From Himantopus leucocephalus (lineage: Eukaryota > Chordata > Aves > Charadriiformes > Recurvirostridae), in NCBI GenBank assembly GCA_003993805.1, contig RSEF01000031.1, forward strand, positions 56,426,600-56,490,599: a stretch of 64,000 nucleotides of DNA, in the 5' to 3' direction. Positions 25,110 to 38,069 of the stretch are shown one piece after another. How positions within the stretch are numbered: position 1 is the first letter of the stretch; each line of letters opens with the position of its first letter. Both the position numbers and the translations under genes were made by a program. The notes below the pieces were generated by a model. It saw only the letters and a program-made list of their open reading frames with translations, was not told where the DNA came from and did not search any database.

Positions 25110-25235
25110 GATTTTCAAAGGTGCCCGAGGGCTGGATCTACACAGTGATTTTAAGATCCTGAGTAAAATTTCGAAGCACAGCTGGCAGCCACAAAGGGAC
25201 TCGATTCACAAAGGTGATTTAGACTCAGCTTTGCA
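25110..25235. repeat. Possible ancient inverted-repeat DNA element
   Basis: The words 'gattttcaaaggtgcccgag' near 25111 and 'gactcgattcacaaaggtga' near 25198 resemble the 'attttcaaaggcacctaag' and 'gattcacaaagggacttagg' modules of a small sauropsid inverted-repeat element. I recall the pattern but cannot name the family. Divergence is high and no terminal repeats or target-site duplication are visible, so this is tentative. Confidence 0.25.
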
Positions 25236-26149
25236 GCAGCTCACTTCTAGCAGGACCCATAGATCTGGATCTGGTGGCCTCATGTAACACAGGAGGAGAG
25301 TTGTCAAAGTGAGAATGGAACTCACCAAAGCCAACATGTTGAAAGGAACCTCCAGACTAGGAAAATGCTGGGGAGAGGAGAACAGTTTAAGCTCTGACAC
25401 CCTCAGGATGTGGGGCCAGACTTACACAGGAATGCGACCAGCGTGGCTTACCTCTGCAATAGCTCTGAGTACAACAAACAAGTTCCCCAAACCTGTTGCT
25501 TGAAGCTGAGGGTGCCTACGGTTCCTACGCATGCAATGGCGATGAGCAGACAGAGACTTCTCCAATGCCACAAAATTGCTGATGATGCTTTTCCTTCCTG
25601 GTCACACTTGAGGCTCAGCCCAACAAACGTGCTCTGAGAGGAGGGAAACCTCCAGTCTGTTCTGCTGATGCTTCCACTTTGTGTAAAGACAAAACTCTTA
25701 GTGGCCCAGACGAGACCCACTATTTCAATGTCCTTTTTAGTTTGTCTTTTTGGGGGTTTGGGTTTTTTTTATCTTCTAGGTCTAGCTGGTGAATATCATG
25801 AATAATGAGCAGAAACTTGAGTATTAGCTTGAGAAGGGTTCAGAGCATTATCCTCTTGCAATTCTAGGGTGGGAACTTCAAAGAACAGTGAAAATACCCA
25901 TGTTACGCACTTGGTGCCTTGACCATTATATACCACTAAACTTGTGGCTGTTGACAAATGGGCAACAGAGACCAGCGTTGCATGGCTAGGGCTCAGTTCT
26001 TTTCTCTCACTGTTCCTAAAGGCTACATGGACAATTCCCCCACTATAAAAATGGGAGGGAAAAGCGCACATATATTTTAATCTGAGCTTTTCACTAGAAA
26101 TGCCAAAAGCAGAATTCCACACTCTTTCAAATGTAAAATACTCTTCAGA
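25236..26149. other. Unique non-coding DNA
   Basis: No supported gene or repeat. The frame at 25796-26122 (108 codons, minus) has no recognisable motif. Confidence 0.4.
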
Positions 26150-26480
26150 GCTTGTGTCACTAGAAATAAGCTTTCAAATTGCAATTGATGGAGCCCTCAC
26201 AGTGCAGATTACATTTATTAATGCTTCTGAATTCATCAGTTTTATACTCGGCTGACAATCTTTCCAAAACTTATAAATTACATTTAAAAAACACCAAGAT
26301 AAAACTAACCGTGCTGTGCAGAAAGGAAGTGTTGCTTTCTATGTGCTAATGAAAAGAAAAAAAAAAGATAAAATTTACTTAACACAATAGGACTCAACAA
26401 TTTAATGCAAATAACTTGCAACACTCTCTTAGCTTCCACCAAGAATTATCTGTTTTAAAGAGACTTAGTGTTGCTTAAAG
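26150..26480. promoter_or_regulatory. Enhancer-like AT-rich block (inferred)
   Basis: The segment combines ordered AT-rich words, including homeodomain-type cores (caattg, attaat, ataaatta) and a 'tttattaatgcttctgaatt' stretch, with no simple repeat or open frame. This is the usual look of deeply conserved non-coding elements near developmental genes. Conservation cannot be measured from one sequence. Confidence 0.2.
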
Positions 26481-28302
26481 GAGTTAATTATCCCACAGAG
26501 GAAGCATTTTAAAAACCCAGGTTCCATTTACCCAGGTTGATCCTAAGGAACTATCAGAATTTTACTGGAGGCTCTTATGTTTAAACTCCAGTCACTACAG
26601 CATGGGATTCCTCGACACAGTGGGGACCTCAAGTATAGCTAGATGCTGCGGTTCAGCTCAGATCCATATCACCCTGCATCCCACTGTCCCCTGAGGACAC
26701 AAGAGAAAGGGATTTAACTCGCTAGCTTTGGTCATGAGATGAATGACAACCTTAAAGCACCTTTTTTTTCTCTTAACTCTGGAGGATATCTAAGCTCATT
26801 AGTCCAGACACAGAAGTCCATACTACAGTCATGAAAAGTTAGATAAAGTATCCTATGTCCTGGAGTCTTCCAGGATCATTAACGCTATGTCTAGATGGTG
26901 ATACAGATCTTAGAGAGGTTGAATAATCATCTCCATATAATATCCTCTACACATTGTCTGAAGGGGGAGTCTAGGATAAGATGCAAAGCTCTAATAGAAG
27001 CCCTTGGTTGAGGTCAGACTAACTAAATTATGACTTAAATGTGTAAGGACCTGTAGAGAGGAGCTAAAAGAAATGGGAGTAAGGAGGCAAAGAGGACCCC
27101 AAAGGCAGGAGGAGAACACTCAGGGCTTTGTGGGCCCCAGTTAGCCTGAGTGTGTTTGGTGGTTTGGGCAAGGGAAGATATAATAGAAGTTTTTTGAAAC
27201 ATGAACAATATTCCAGTGCCCCATTCTGGCAGAACAGAGCCAGCTGGCAATCTGCAACAGGCAACCAAAAAGCATCAGGTTTTATATGAAACAGTGTTGT
27301 GGAGAGACACAGATTTTAGTCAGAATGATTATGTTTCTTGTTTTAATCCACAGACATTGTAAAGACAAGAGATTGTGTTTTATATAAATCTGCTGAATAA
27401 GTTCTACTCCAGGGCTTTTCCAAGAGCCACTGAGCAGTATCTTATGGAACAGTTAATACTTTTATGTGGCTTAATGCCATGAAGACTGTGGCAGTTTGGA
27501 AGTGTGAGAGCTTCTCAGATAGGCTTTCTTTCCCTCAGGGGATGAGTAATCAGGGTTCACATGACACCAAATTTAAAGGGTCATGAATTTAAGGTGCAAG
27601 ATTACAATTGCACTGAAAAGTCACAGCTGTTTTCACCCAAAAGCTTGCTTAGGTTTTTTTCCCTGTTTTCCTGGACCTGCCATTGAATGGAAGTGAATCT
27701 TAAATAATAATGCTGCTCTGAGGCATACTGACTACATAGCAGATACAGTTCTCCTGTCTGATCATGTGAAGGTTTTTATCAGTCAGCCAGAAAGTTGTCA
27801 GCCCTGCAGGATACAAAATGTGTGCATTAATTTCTTTCATGTTTTGTCCATCGCTATTTAAGGAAATGGAAACAGCAATCAAGTCTGCATCGGTGGATGG
27901 GCAATTCAGCTCATGTAGCATCTTGCAGCTACCAAAAGTTTAATAGGTTGAACTCTGACCTGTCTTCTGACCGGGCAACTCCAGAGCTGTCAGACACACA
28001 GAGCTTTCTGGTACTGGTGTAGAGTTTAAATATGTTTCCTAAAAAGTCACTTCCTATAGTAATCGCATCAGCTGTATAAAATTAATTCAAAAAAACAAAA
28101 TTCACTTAACAGAATAATTCTTGCAGTTTTATCTTATGTATCAGTCAACAACAAATCTGAGATAAAGCCACAAAAAACAAGAAACATTGCATGCAATCAC
28201 TGAAGTGCACCCCAAGCTCTAAAAATGCCCCCTAGTTCACCTTTAATGTATTGAATTCCCGACTGGCCCCAGTTTGATTCTCAGCTGCAGATTTCCTTGA
28301 CC
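26481..28302. other. Unique non-coding DNA
   Basis: No gene, RNA or known repeat recognised. The short frames at 27035-27268 and 27700-27921 (minus) are unremarkable. Confidence 0.4.
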
Positions 28303-28330
28303 TCTCAGGCACTTTGTCTCAGGCACTTTG
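28303..28330. repeat. Perfect 14-bp tandem duplication
   Basis: The unit 'tctcaggcactttg' occurs twice in direct succession without mismatch, which implies a recent slippage duplication. Confidence 0.95.
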
Positions 28331-30169
28331 TTTCCATTTGATGATGATGGAATTAACTTGGCCTGTGTGCTGGGACTCTTGCTTACTGGCTGGAACTCCA
28401 ATGGCTTGAGAAAAATCCAACCACTGTACACAGCCTTGAACTTGAGGTCTATTTTCACAAGGCATACAAAAGAAGAGCTAACAAAAATATATGTAAAAGG
28501 GAGAAAATCAAAGGGTAGTGACAACTGCAAATCTGTCCAACAGAGGGAAGGTTTGAAGGCTCCTAAAGCTTGGCCCATCATTTGTTTATAGTCTACATGT
28601 CACCATAACATGATCCCCAGTGAAGGGATTTATTAACTTATACAAAAGGAGGTGGATCAGCTTCAAAGCAATTTTTTGCCATAGCCACTTCAGGACCACT
28701 TTTACATCCATCTCTTTCCATTTAAATTTTGTGTTCCATTGACAACTTGGCCAGTTCAACTGTGCTGAAGACCCGTTGTGTTTGGTCCTTTTAATTTGTA
28801 GGGTGGTAATTGCTGGAAGTTTTGGTCCTCGTTTAGTGTATTCAAACCTGTTGTTCCCAGTTTGGTTTTCTCAGTTACCTTTCATGGTTCCCTTCAGACA
28901 TTGAACCCCAATGTCTATAGACCACAGAAAACCACTGTTCAGAGTAGCAGTCATGAAGAGTGAATCCCCTGCTTTACATTTAGAGGAATTCCTCCTCAGG
29001 TGTCTGAGCAATAAGTGCTGCCCAACACACTAAATGTAGGTTGGTGCTGAGATCTGAGAAGTACTTTGTCCTAGCTTTTGCTAGAGCAAACAAAAGGAGC
29101 AAGCAATATGTGGCTGAAAATGAAGAAGTGCAAATTAGTGTTCAAAACACGTTCAGTATAATAGCAGCTCTTCCGAAGCATCGGAAAGGACATACAGTGT
29201 TAGGGCAGTGTTTTGGTGTAGTTGTTCTTGTTGTTTGGACAACCTGCTGGTTTGTAGTAAGTAAGTAGTGGCACTGAAGTAAAGTCAATGGTAAAGCAAG
29301 GCTAGATCTGTATTTAAGATCACTCAGGTCAGATAATTTGCTTCTATCCCATTGAGCATGCCAGAGCATCGCCAGCAGACAGAGCTGTATCAAACTTTGC
29401 TGTTTCCCGCTCCAACAAGGACTTCATGCAGACATTTTTTACTGTCTGCCTCAGGTTTTGGATTTGTATAAAGTTAAAAAAACAAACTGCAACTGAATCA
29501 AAACTGCTGCATTTCACAGGGCTTCTAAGAAAGCTCTGGGGGATTATGGCTTCCTTACTATTTTGACACAGAACAATACCTCAGAGCAGCTTCTTTAAAA
29601 AGTACTCTAAAGTTTGCTCAAAAAGTAACAAATGTTTTGATTAAAGCAGTCTGAGCTTGAAACCGAAGTATAAACTCAAGAAGTATATGTAGTTTCAGAT
29701 CTCATATAAACATTTCAAATGGATTTTTAATTGACCTCTCTTTATGCCCTCTCACTTACTTGAAAAACAGATTATTTCATATTCTAGAAAGACAACTTAA
29801 AAAAATTAGTCACTAAATGTGTTCACAGCCACACTTTCAAAGCTTAATATGACAAATGCATGTTTGTGTTCACATGTATACACCTGATTTACACGCCTGT
29901 AGCAAGGATTTGCACATGCAAAGGTGCATGTTACATGTATACAGTGTGATGTTCCTCATCATGGAAGTGGTGGTGCATTTTGCTTCTGATGTTTTCTTTT
30001 TTATCTCTGGGAGAAAGAATAACATAAAAAAGATTGCTTCCCTACCATCACCGTCTGTAAAAAAGGGGATTTGATTTCAGTGCCTGGTACATGAGGGCCT
30101 TGGAGAGCTCTGCTGTGGTAGTGTGTGAGTTGAGTTTATTTGGTCATACATTATTCCTGTTTGATATTT
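28331..30169. other. Unique non-coding DNA
   Basis: No supported gene. Frames at 28328-28591 and 29041-29393 lack splice signals and recognisable motifs. Confidence 0.4.
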
Positions 30170-30345
30170 ACGTGCTGCTGTACTGTGGGAGAAATTAATC
30201 ACACTGCGTTTATCAGAGATAAGCTAATCCAACCAAAGTCAATGGTTTAGTAGGCACAGAGTTTCAGAGGACAGCAGTAAATTATAACTGGATTTGATTA
30301 AGAGGTAATTAGCTAAACCTGTTTACCTTAACCTTTGCTGCAACT
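30170..30345. promoter_or_regulatory. Enhancer-like block with paired GATA sites (inferred)
   Basis: A perfect inverted pair of GATA-factor motifs, TTATC-AGA-GATAA, lies at 30210-30222. About 85 bases on are TAATTA (homeodomain core) at 30306-30311 and TGTTTAC (forkhead core) at 30320-30326. No open frame or repeat explains the segment. The motifs are real strings in the sequence, but regulatory activity is an inference. Confidence 0.25.
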
Positions 30346-33300
30346 ATTGTTTTTACTAGAAGAAGAGTGTCATTAGATTGTGTCTGGGATACAAGTTATG
30401 GAGCGTACACCACTTTTCACTGTCCAATTTTCATCTGTTATTCAAGGAAGAGGTAGAAAGGTCAGGATCAGATTGCTATTGTACAATTCTCCTGAGATGA
30501 GAGCAGAAAGTTTCCTTGACAGAGACAAAATAAGCCATGAAGAACAGTAGTTTATTTTTCAGTAGGATGGAGGGGGAGTCAAAAGAACACATGTCTACAG
30601 CACTAGACAGATTTTTGCAATAATTCAACTGTCTCAATAGATTTGAGAGTCATTTGAACTCATTGAGCATTTTACAGAAACAGGGAAGAGTAATACGAAT
30701 TTGCTGCAGACTGCAAAATAATGCAGTTGAGAAAAGAACTGGGTGAATATTTTTTCAACTGTACTGCATTTTCCTAAATTATTTTTAAATGTATTGATTC
30801 AAGAGAATTAAAAGAACCATAGGAAACCAATTCTTAAATTGCTTTATAGTCATTTAATTGATCAGTTTAGATAACTTAGTTAAAATATGGGATTAGGTCA
30901 GTCTGCACTCTTGACTTATTGATAGCATTCAGCCAAATTGTAAGCACATTCAAGAACGGTATAGATTTCTGCTTCTTGCTTGAGGGAACATCAGCTTCAT
31001 AACAGAAGACAGATAAGTAGGTTCCCAAGTAAACATGGTTGCTGAAGGACAAGAGATAAGCTTCTTGTACAGTTTTACAGCTAAATGCATATAGATTTAA
31101 TTTAGTTTTGATTCCTAGAACTGTTTGAAAAGAGTACCCACCTACACACACACATAATAGCTTTTACCGAGATTGAAATACAAGGAAGGTAATTTCAGAT
31201 AGGTCACCGCTCGTTCCAGCATCTTCAGCTACAGTTTTCTCCCATGAGTTCCCATTACATCCCAGAACAACAGAGGAGTTTTCAAGTCCACAAGGTCTCA
31301 TTTCAGTCAAGCAGTTTCTGGGTGAGGACAGACAGTTTCAAAGCTTTAAAATATTACCCACCCAGCAACTCTTATTTTGCTTACCCCAACTGGGATCAAG
31401 CTCAAAGATTCAGAGCCTATATTGCAAGAGAGGCAATTTCTCACACAGTTCAGACATTTCAGGGGGAAAAAAAAGATGCATCAGTTATACATATGCCCAT
31501 GTAGGATCAATAATTAATCTGATAATTTAACTGCATTTTTCTATCTGTGAACAAAGGTTATTGTTTATCTTTGTTTTATGCTGTTTCGCTAAGAAGACCT
31601 GTGCAGTGTAGCCTGATTCTTACTCAAAATAATATCACATATTTTGTCAGCTGAGAATTGATATGGGAATACCTTCTCCCATCTGGTTTCCTGAAATCTT
31701 ATTGGTACTGAAGAGGAGAACTGCTTGAAATACAGTAGATTCCTGTAAAACAAAGGTTTGACTTACTGCTCTGAGAGTTACCTGTGTTGTTCGGTCTTTG
31801 TGTAGGCTGAGGAAAGCACTCCAGACCTCACATCTGCCAGTTTGTACAGTTACTGATTATCCCATTGCGCTGAATGAGCAAAGGTTTATATCCCTTGGCA
31901 GCGTGGGCAGCCCAGTTTACGTCTCCACTGGGTAATGGTTTAAGTGGCTAAAGCTGATCTTCCAGGTAGGTATGGGAACGCCAGTGTTTCAGACCACAGG
32001 AAGAGGTTTATAGGCAAAAAATGGTCTATTAATGGCATATTGTTAAAGTTTCTTTGGAATAGGGAAAGAAGTGCTCTGTCTTTTTCAATCTATAGGTTTT
32101 TTGCCGTATCAACAGTCAGATTTGCTCTTCGACAAAGCCTTTGGCTAGACAGAGTGGAAACAACTAGCTTGCCACTGGCAATTAATGTTTAATGCTTTTT
32201 TAATAGGTAGTCTGCTCCTGTAAATCAAAATAAGAGGCTAAAAGTGAGATAGAAAGAGTGTGTATGTGTATGTGCACGTGTGTACACACAGTTCTCCAGG
32301 TAGAACTGGCTAAAATTCATATTGAAAAGAGTTTGGAGCTCAGTTTTTAGCATTATAAGGGACCCCAGCTCAGCTCACAAAGTAATTATTTTTTCTAAAG
32401 ACAGGAATTTCACTTAAGCTAGGAATTGTTTTTAACTTCAGAAGTCAAAATGCCTTATTGAGTTTTCAAAAAGAACTAGAATTGTGGATGACTCTCATAG
32501 AAGCCAGGTGAATTGCTAATACCTCACAGGCACTCTGTTCTCCTGAGGAAGTGACATAGAAGTCACTTGATATGAGTGCAGTTGCTGAAACGCTGTGAAT
32601 ACAGTAATTCCTGCCAAATAATACAAGCTTATTGTTTCTGTGCTGCAAGTTTTTGGAGGGAGGGATCATCTTTTCATTCTTGAATTGGAAAGCACCCAAG
32701 TCAAAAGTGTTCTTGCCTAGGAGGAGGACTTCTGGCCACAACAGAAGTTGTGCACAAATAAAAACAATGAAATAGTCATAATTATATTGAAACTGACTAA
32801 TAAAGATACACAGTAACTGTCTTTTTGGTGTTTAATTTTGCTGTGACTAGACAGAAATAAATAACAGGGATAGGTGCAAAGATAATACTATTCTTTTCCA
32901 ACCCAAGAGATTAAACAAAATGCTAGCTCCAATACTTTTTTTTTTCATGAAGAAAAGCAATTTATTATGGCATCAGTTGTGTTTGGATAAAATTCTGTGG
33001 TTTTATAAAGGCTTTGCTAAGTCCTGGCTTCTTTAGAAGAACAGAACACAAGATCATCTCAGTGTGACAGTGTCAATAAAGTCCAGTAAAGATGGTCAAA
33101 ACTTTATATTCCTCTTCCATCATAAACATCTACGTTTATAGCAGGAGTGTAGATCTTCTCAACTAGAAAAAGTAAGGATTTAAATGTTTTTAAATAAAAT
33201 CTAATAATTTACATTAAGAATTTACCATTAGGGTATTCACATTATGGTTTTGATTTGTGGCTCCTGGTTTTTTAGGTTATGTGTTTCAATAAAGGACCAT

Positions 33301-34553
33301 AACATTTTTCACTCATTCTGAGAGAAAAAATTCTCCTAGTTTCAATAAGACAAATATAACAAAATCAGGTAATAAATACAGAAGATAGAAATAGATGTTG
33401 AGGGTTCGAGCCTGTGTGTCTCTCTCTTCTCTCCATCCCCTATGCAGGCAACTGAGTATTCACAGCACCAAAATTTTCCTATTATGTCAGCAAAGTATTA
33501 TAAGATGACATATTTTGGCTGTTAATGAACGAGGTTTGGATTAGAAGCAGCAAGATATTTCATGCTGGTGCCCATTTTTAAACTGTGTTCAGCTTCCATT
33601 TTTCAATACAGATTTTTAATTATTCCTCACATTAAATGTATAAAGTGCATTTGCTGTTGTTCAGATCCTTTGAATATATGTCTTCACAGACTCATGCTGA
33701 AATTATTTCACATTTTCCCTTGCATCAGCAATTTTGTGCTGGGTTTCAAAATCCTTGGATGCTGTTATTAGACTTCTTTTTTTCTTTGTAACCCAGTGTT
33801 AGATCCTTTAAACAAGATTAGTCAAGGCTGAGTCTGTGCCACTAGCTTTTATTACCATTTCATGGGTATGTCTGGTTGCAGATTTGGTTTTCATATAGAT
33901 TTGTACTGCTGTTTTCCATCCAGGATTAGGAAGTTATGAGCCTTACAACTTCTCTCATGTCTCCAGTTTGTACGTACCACGTTAATGACAAGCCTCAGTT
34001 TATAAGTGCCACTGAATTATGATCTTTAGCGGCATGATAATACAGTTGGAACTTTTTATGGGACACCATTAGAAAACTCCTTCTTATATCAAGATATATC
34101 ACCGAATGCGTTATTATTCTCACTATTTGTAGATAAGTGACTTCCACATTTTAAAGAACTCTTAAAAGAAAAAACACAGGACAATCAATACTCAGAATAA
34201 GGCAATTTAATTTTAAAGCATATCTATTACATCTGGCCAAAAGGGTTGTGATATTTTACACACAAAAATTTCAGGCACAAAAAGCTTGAGAAAGCACCAC
34301 ATTATTCTGGCAAGGCAAAACCTATCTCCTTCAGATGTTCACCAGTTAAGGACCCTCAAATCAAGGAAAATCAGCACTCTCCTTTCAGAAAAATAGAAGA
34401 GAGTGGTGTTGAGCAAAGAAAAGTCATAGTGGGTCATGGATTTCCATGCAGACATGCCTGAAGCTTTCACATGTCATGGGTATGGCAGACAAGGTAGAAC
34501 TCTCAGTTCCACTGTTTCTTCAGCCTAGATTTCCAATCTGGTGAACTCCCTAC
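30346..34553. other. Unique non-coding DNA
   Basis: No supported gene. A TG/CA-rich microsatellite-like tract (tgtgtatgtgtatgtgcacg and on) lies at about 32258-32290 and a short CA run at 31143-31153. Frames at 31244-31504 and 32466-32741 are unremarkable. A lone tRNA B-box-like 'ggttcgagcc' near 33402 has no A-box partner. Confidence 0.4.
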
Positions 34554-34741
34554 CTGAGGTCCCGGTGACCTGTTATTGTGACTGATTGTGCTGTTCTTGA
34601 CTTTAGGGGTGGGAGGAGGTTGGTGCTGAGACACCATAGGAGGATGCCAATTGAATGTGGGAAGAGTCTGAAAACACTTTTTGAGTCTGTGATCGCTGTG
34701 CCCAGGTCCCAGAGAACCAGTCGCAGTCACCCACATGAATG
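34554..34741 (-). CDS. Candidate internal coding exon, unidentified protein
   Basis: I do not recognise this peptide. On the minus strand an acceptor 'cttgttctcccatag' opens a 188-base segment that ends at a donor 'cctcag|gtaggg'. One frame is open throughout. It starts with two bases of a split codon and ends on a codon boundary. The peptide begins FMWVTATGSLGPG, passes LKKCFQTLPTFNW and has a proline-rich, polar stretch, SQHQPPPTPKVKN, before the donor. A second frame (GDCDWFSGTWAQ) is open for about 45 codons before a stop. The end phase would allow direct joining to the candidate exon at 14541-14669. Chance is a serious alternative. Confidence 0.22.
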
Positions 34742-37700
34742 CTATGGGAGAACAAGATGAGTTGCAAGCGGAATTGCTTCCCAAAAAAATAACTGCTTGA
34801 GGCATTACTAAGCATTAAGAGAAATTCTGATTACTCTTGTGGCTTCCTGCCTTCCAGTTCAGCCTGACACTGCTGTCAATTTCCTATTTGCTATGGCAAC
34901 TGTCGTGCTAAGCTGCATGTCTCTATTCATTTACTTTCTGAGGGCAAGTGTCATCCCACCCAATTTAAGCCACTGAAAATTCACAGGCTTACCTAAACCA
35001 GCAGCCTCTTCTCCCTCTACAGTCACTGGGAAGAGACATCCACTTCTGATTCATCCCATCCTAAGCCAGGGGTCTAGGATGGGTGTGATAAATCACCTCC
35101 TGGAGGTGCCTGTTTCTCTTCACAGGGTGTGAAAGGAGCTTAGAGGAGCATGGAGGCAAGACATCCAGCTCTCAGCTGCTACAACTCGGTTATATGACCT
35201 CCCCTTACAGGCTAACAATGCCATATGGGAAGTATAAGGAAAGGGGATGAACCAGTGCACATGCTTAAGAGCTCAGGGAGAAGTATCTTCTCTCATGACC
35301 CTCCTCGTCCTCTGAAATGGCCTTGCCAATGTAGCAGGGGTGAAGGTACCTGTCCTGTGTTCCAGATGCATGCAAGGTAAGGACAAATTGACCTTCTATT
35401 GAGGGATCCTAATTAGACACCATCTCTTAGCGTGTCCCTGCCTATCCCCTTCATATCCTCCTCCCACTGCCATTGCCCACTGCATGGCATATGTTAGCTG
35501 CTAACTGTCCTCACCCCACAGCAGAGCTCACAGCTCGGGAATCCACGCCAGCAAACCAGTTACAGCAGATCCTGGCTGATGCTGGTTATTCCTTCCTGCT
35601 GTCCAAACCTGGACAACCGCTTACTACGTTTTGCAATGGTCTGCTCACGCAAATTACAATATTCTGCAGCAGCACACTATGCAAACTTCAGAAAATCACT
35701 CAGCAAGCAGAAAAGGATGTTTAAAAACTTCTCATATGCTAGCAAAGGGAGAGTGCAATTAATTCAAAGACTTGTCAGACTGCAGACCAGTTTTAGGCTT
35801 GGTTTGAAGACAGCTTGTTCACTGACTGGACTTTCTGCACTACTTTAAACAAACATGTTTTGCAACATTTCCCACTGTCTTTCCTAGATGGAGAATTCAG
35901 AAATAATAACAATTAAAAAAAAAAGACACATTTTAGATTAGTTTGACACATAGTGATCGGATCCAGCCTAAAATTTTGCTCAGGATTTGTACTTCGGACA
36001 CATTGCATAAATGGAGTGAAGTTCAGATTAGGTATTTTTGTCCCTGAGTTTCAGAGGTGTTAGTCAGACTCCTTCTCTGATTTTAATTAAATTGCCATGA
36101 GAAATTTCAGGGAGGGGGTTGGGAGCCACTATTTAAAGAGCTGTTTTAATCTGTGTTTCCAAGGCATTCTCTATCCTAGCCTGGTCTCACGCGGAGATAA
36201 AACCACGGGATTGCTAAACACAAATACTTGTGGGCTTTCAAGATTCTTTGCTTTTTACCCCAAACGTAACAGGAGAGAAAGCTAAGCAATGAGTTTGCAA
36301 GATTTTCTTTTTTTCCTTCTTTTTTTCACCCCAAAAAATGTAAAGACTCATCTGTAACGCTCTACACACAGCTAATGTTTCTGAAAAGCAGATCTGAGTC
36401 ATGTAGAAAAATTACTCCTAATGCCAAAATTAGATAGCTGAGTTCCACAACACCCAGGTCCTCTAACCCAAATTTATTTCCCTTCAGCCCATTTCCCACT
36501 GCATCCGTCCACATTCCTCTGAGCCACCAGAGTGTTCACTGCAGCTGCATGAGAACATCCCTTCTTATGGTAAATAATCATGTCTCTAGGAATCACCACA
36601 GCAGATCTCATGTCTCCCTCACCCTGTCCCAGTATAATGAGAAGAAAAGCAATCGTTCTCAGATCATCGTTGCCTGCGGTCATCATCTCCTCATGAGAGC
36701 CCCAGTGGTCAGCAAACAGCTGGATGTAAGTGAGAACAGCTCTGGGGATCTTTGACTTCCATCCAAGACTGGGTTTGTCCCTGCCTTGCCAAAGGGAAAA
36801 CATAGGCGTGGTTTAAAGCACAACTCAGCTGGGCTCAAGAGTTGGCCAAAGGCTCCGCTGGGGTTGCGCAGGGAGAGCAAAGAGTCTAAATTAGGGTGTT
36901 TGCCGGCTCCTCTGCTCCAAAGCTCCTCGTGGTGTAACAGGAGCACGTGCAAGGACATCTCACTTCCTACGCGCCCATTAGCAGTGACCTCCCTGATGCA
37001 ATGTACACAGTCCTCTCACCACACAGAAAAGGCAGTTCCTTGTGGGTTCTGTTAAATTTATCCATCCTCATGACATTTTGCTGCTTTTTACAGAAATCGG
37101 TTTCCAGGCACTAAAACAAAGAGCATTTAAATTCTTCCCTATACTACTTGTTGGCTCTGCTGGCAATGTCGGCTGATCGTACACTCACGCTCAAGTTTGG
37201 CCCACAGTCAGTTTTCTTGTGGCATTTGTCTGCTGACAATGATTTAGGGAGACAGGGTGGCACCATGGGGGGCTGGCACCAGGAAAAGGGCACACTGGGA
37301 TGGTGCTGGCCTGTTGAATTTCTCTACATGCCCAGTGCACAGGGAAAGTTACACATATGAAAGTATTTTCATGATCATAAAATACATGGAAATCAAGCGG
37401 GTTTCTTTCAGTGTCATCCTTTGGGTTTGGTTCTCACTTCCTCTCTCTCAGAGCAGCTCCCTGCTATAGGTTCAGAGGGGGTTCACAAGTCCATCTTTGA
37501 CAAAGCTACACCCTCTTCATAAAATCCTGTTCCCCACTGCCTGTTACAGCTCCCTTACCTCCCCAACAGCACCTCCCCGTGCAGATCCAGCTGCCAACTT
37601 AAACTCCATAAAAACAAGCTTTGACTGTTCTGCGCTAACCGTCCCATCAGCTCAATTTCCTCCATCGTCATGGGTGATTCCTCCACCTTCCTATCAAGTG

Positions 37701-38069
37701 CTCGAGCCCATAACCTAAGCACAATCGCCAGTTCACACTCTGCAGGTCATGCCCTTTGCCTGTCACCTCCACTTGCAGAATATTTGAAGATTTAATCCTT
37801 CCTGCTTAGGTCTTATTTAAGACTGTATCATCTTGGGGAATGTCTACACAGAGGGGTAGTGTTAAGCTCGCGTTGATTCTCCAAGGCAGATGGGCACAAG
37901 CCAGCTGTAGCCTGGAAACCATGTAATGGCATTAAAGGGATGCTATGCCAAAACTAACATGGCCTCCTTAGAGACCTGAGAAACATGTGTTGACTCTTGT
38001 CCAGAACCCTGTTAGAGCTTTTCCTCTGGCCTTGACACCAGTTGCATCACTGTAACTCACACTACTCAC
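34742..38069. other. Unique non-coding DNA
   Basis: No supported gene. A GC-richer part at 36480-37060 holds overlapping frames on both strands (up to 109 codons) but no recognisable exon. A decayed repeat may lie near 37840-37960, but nothing can be named. Confidence 0.4.

Noticed and set aside
33400..33412. tRNA B-box-like string 'ggttcgagcc'
   Set aside because: No A box at the proper distance upstream and no cloverleaf can be drawn, so not a tRNA or a recognisable SINE head.
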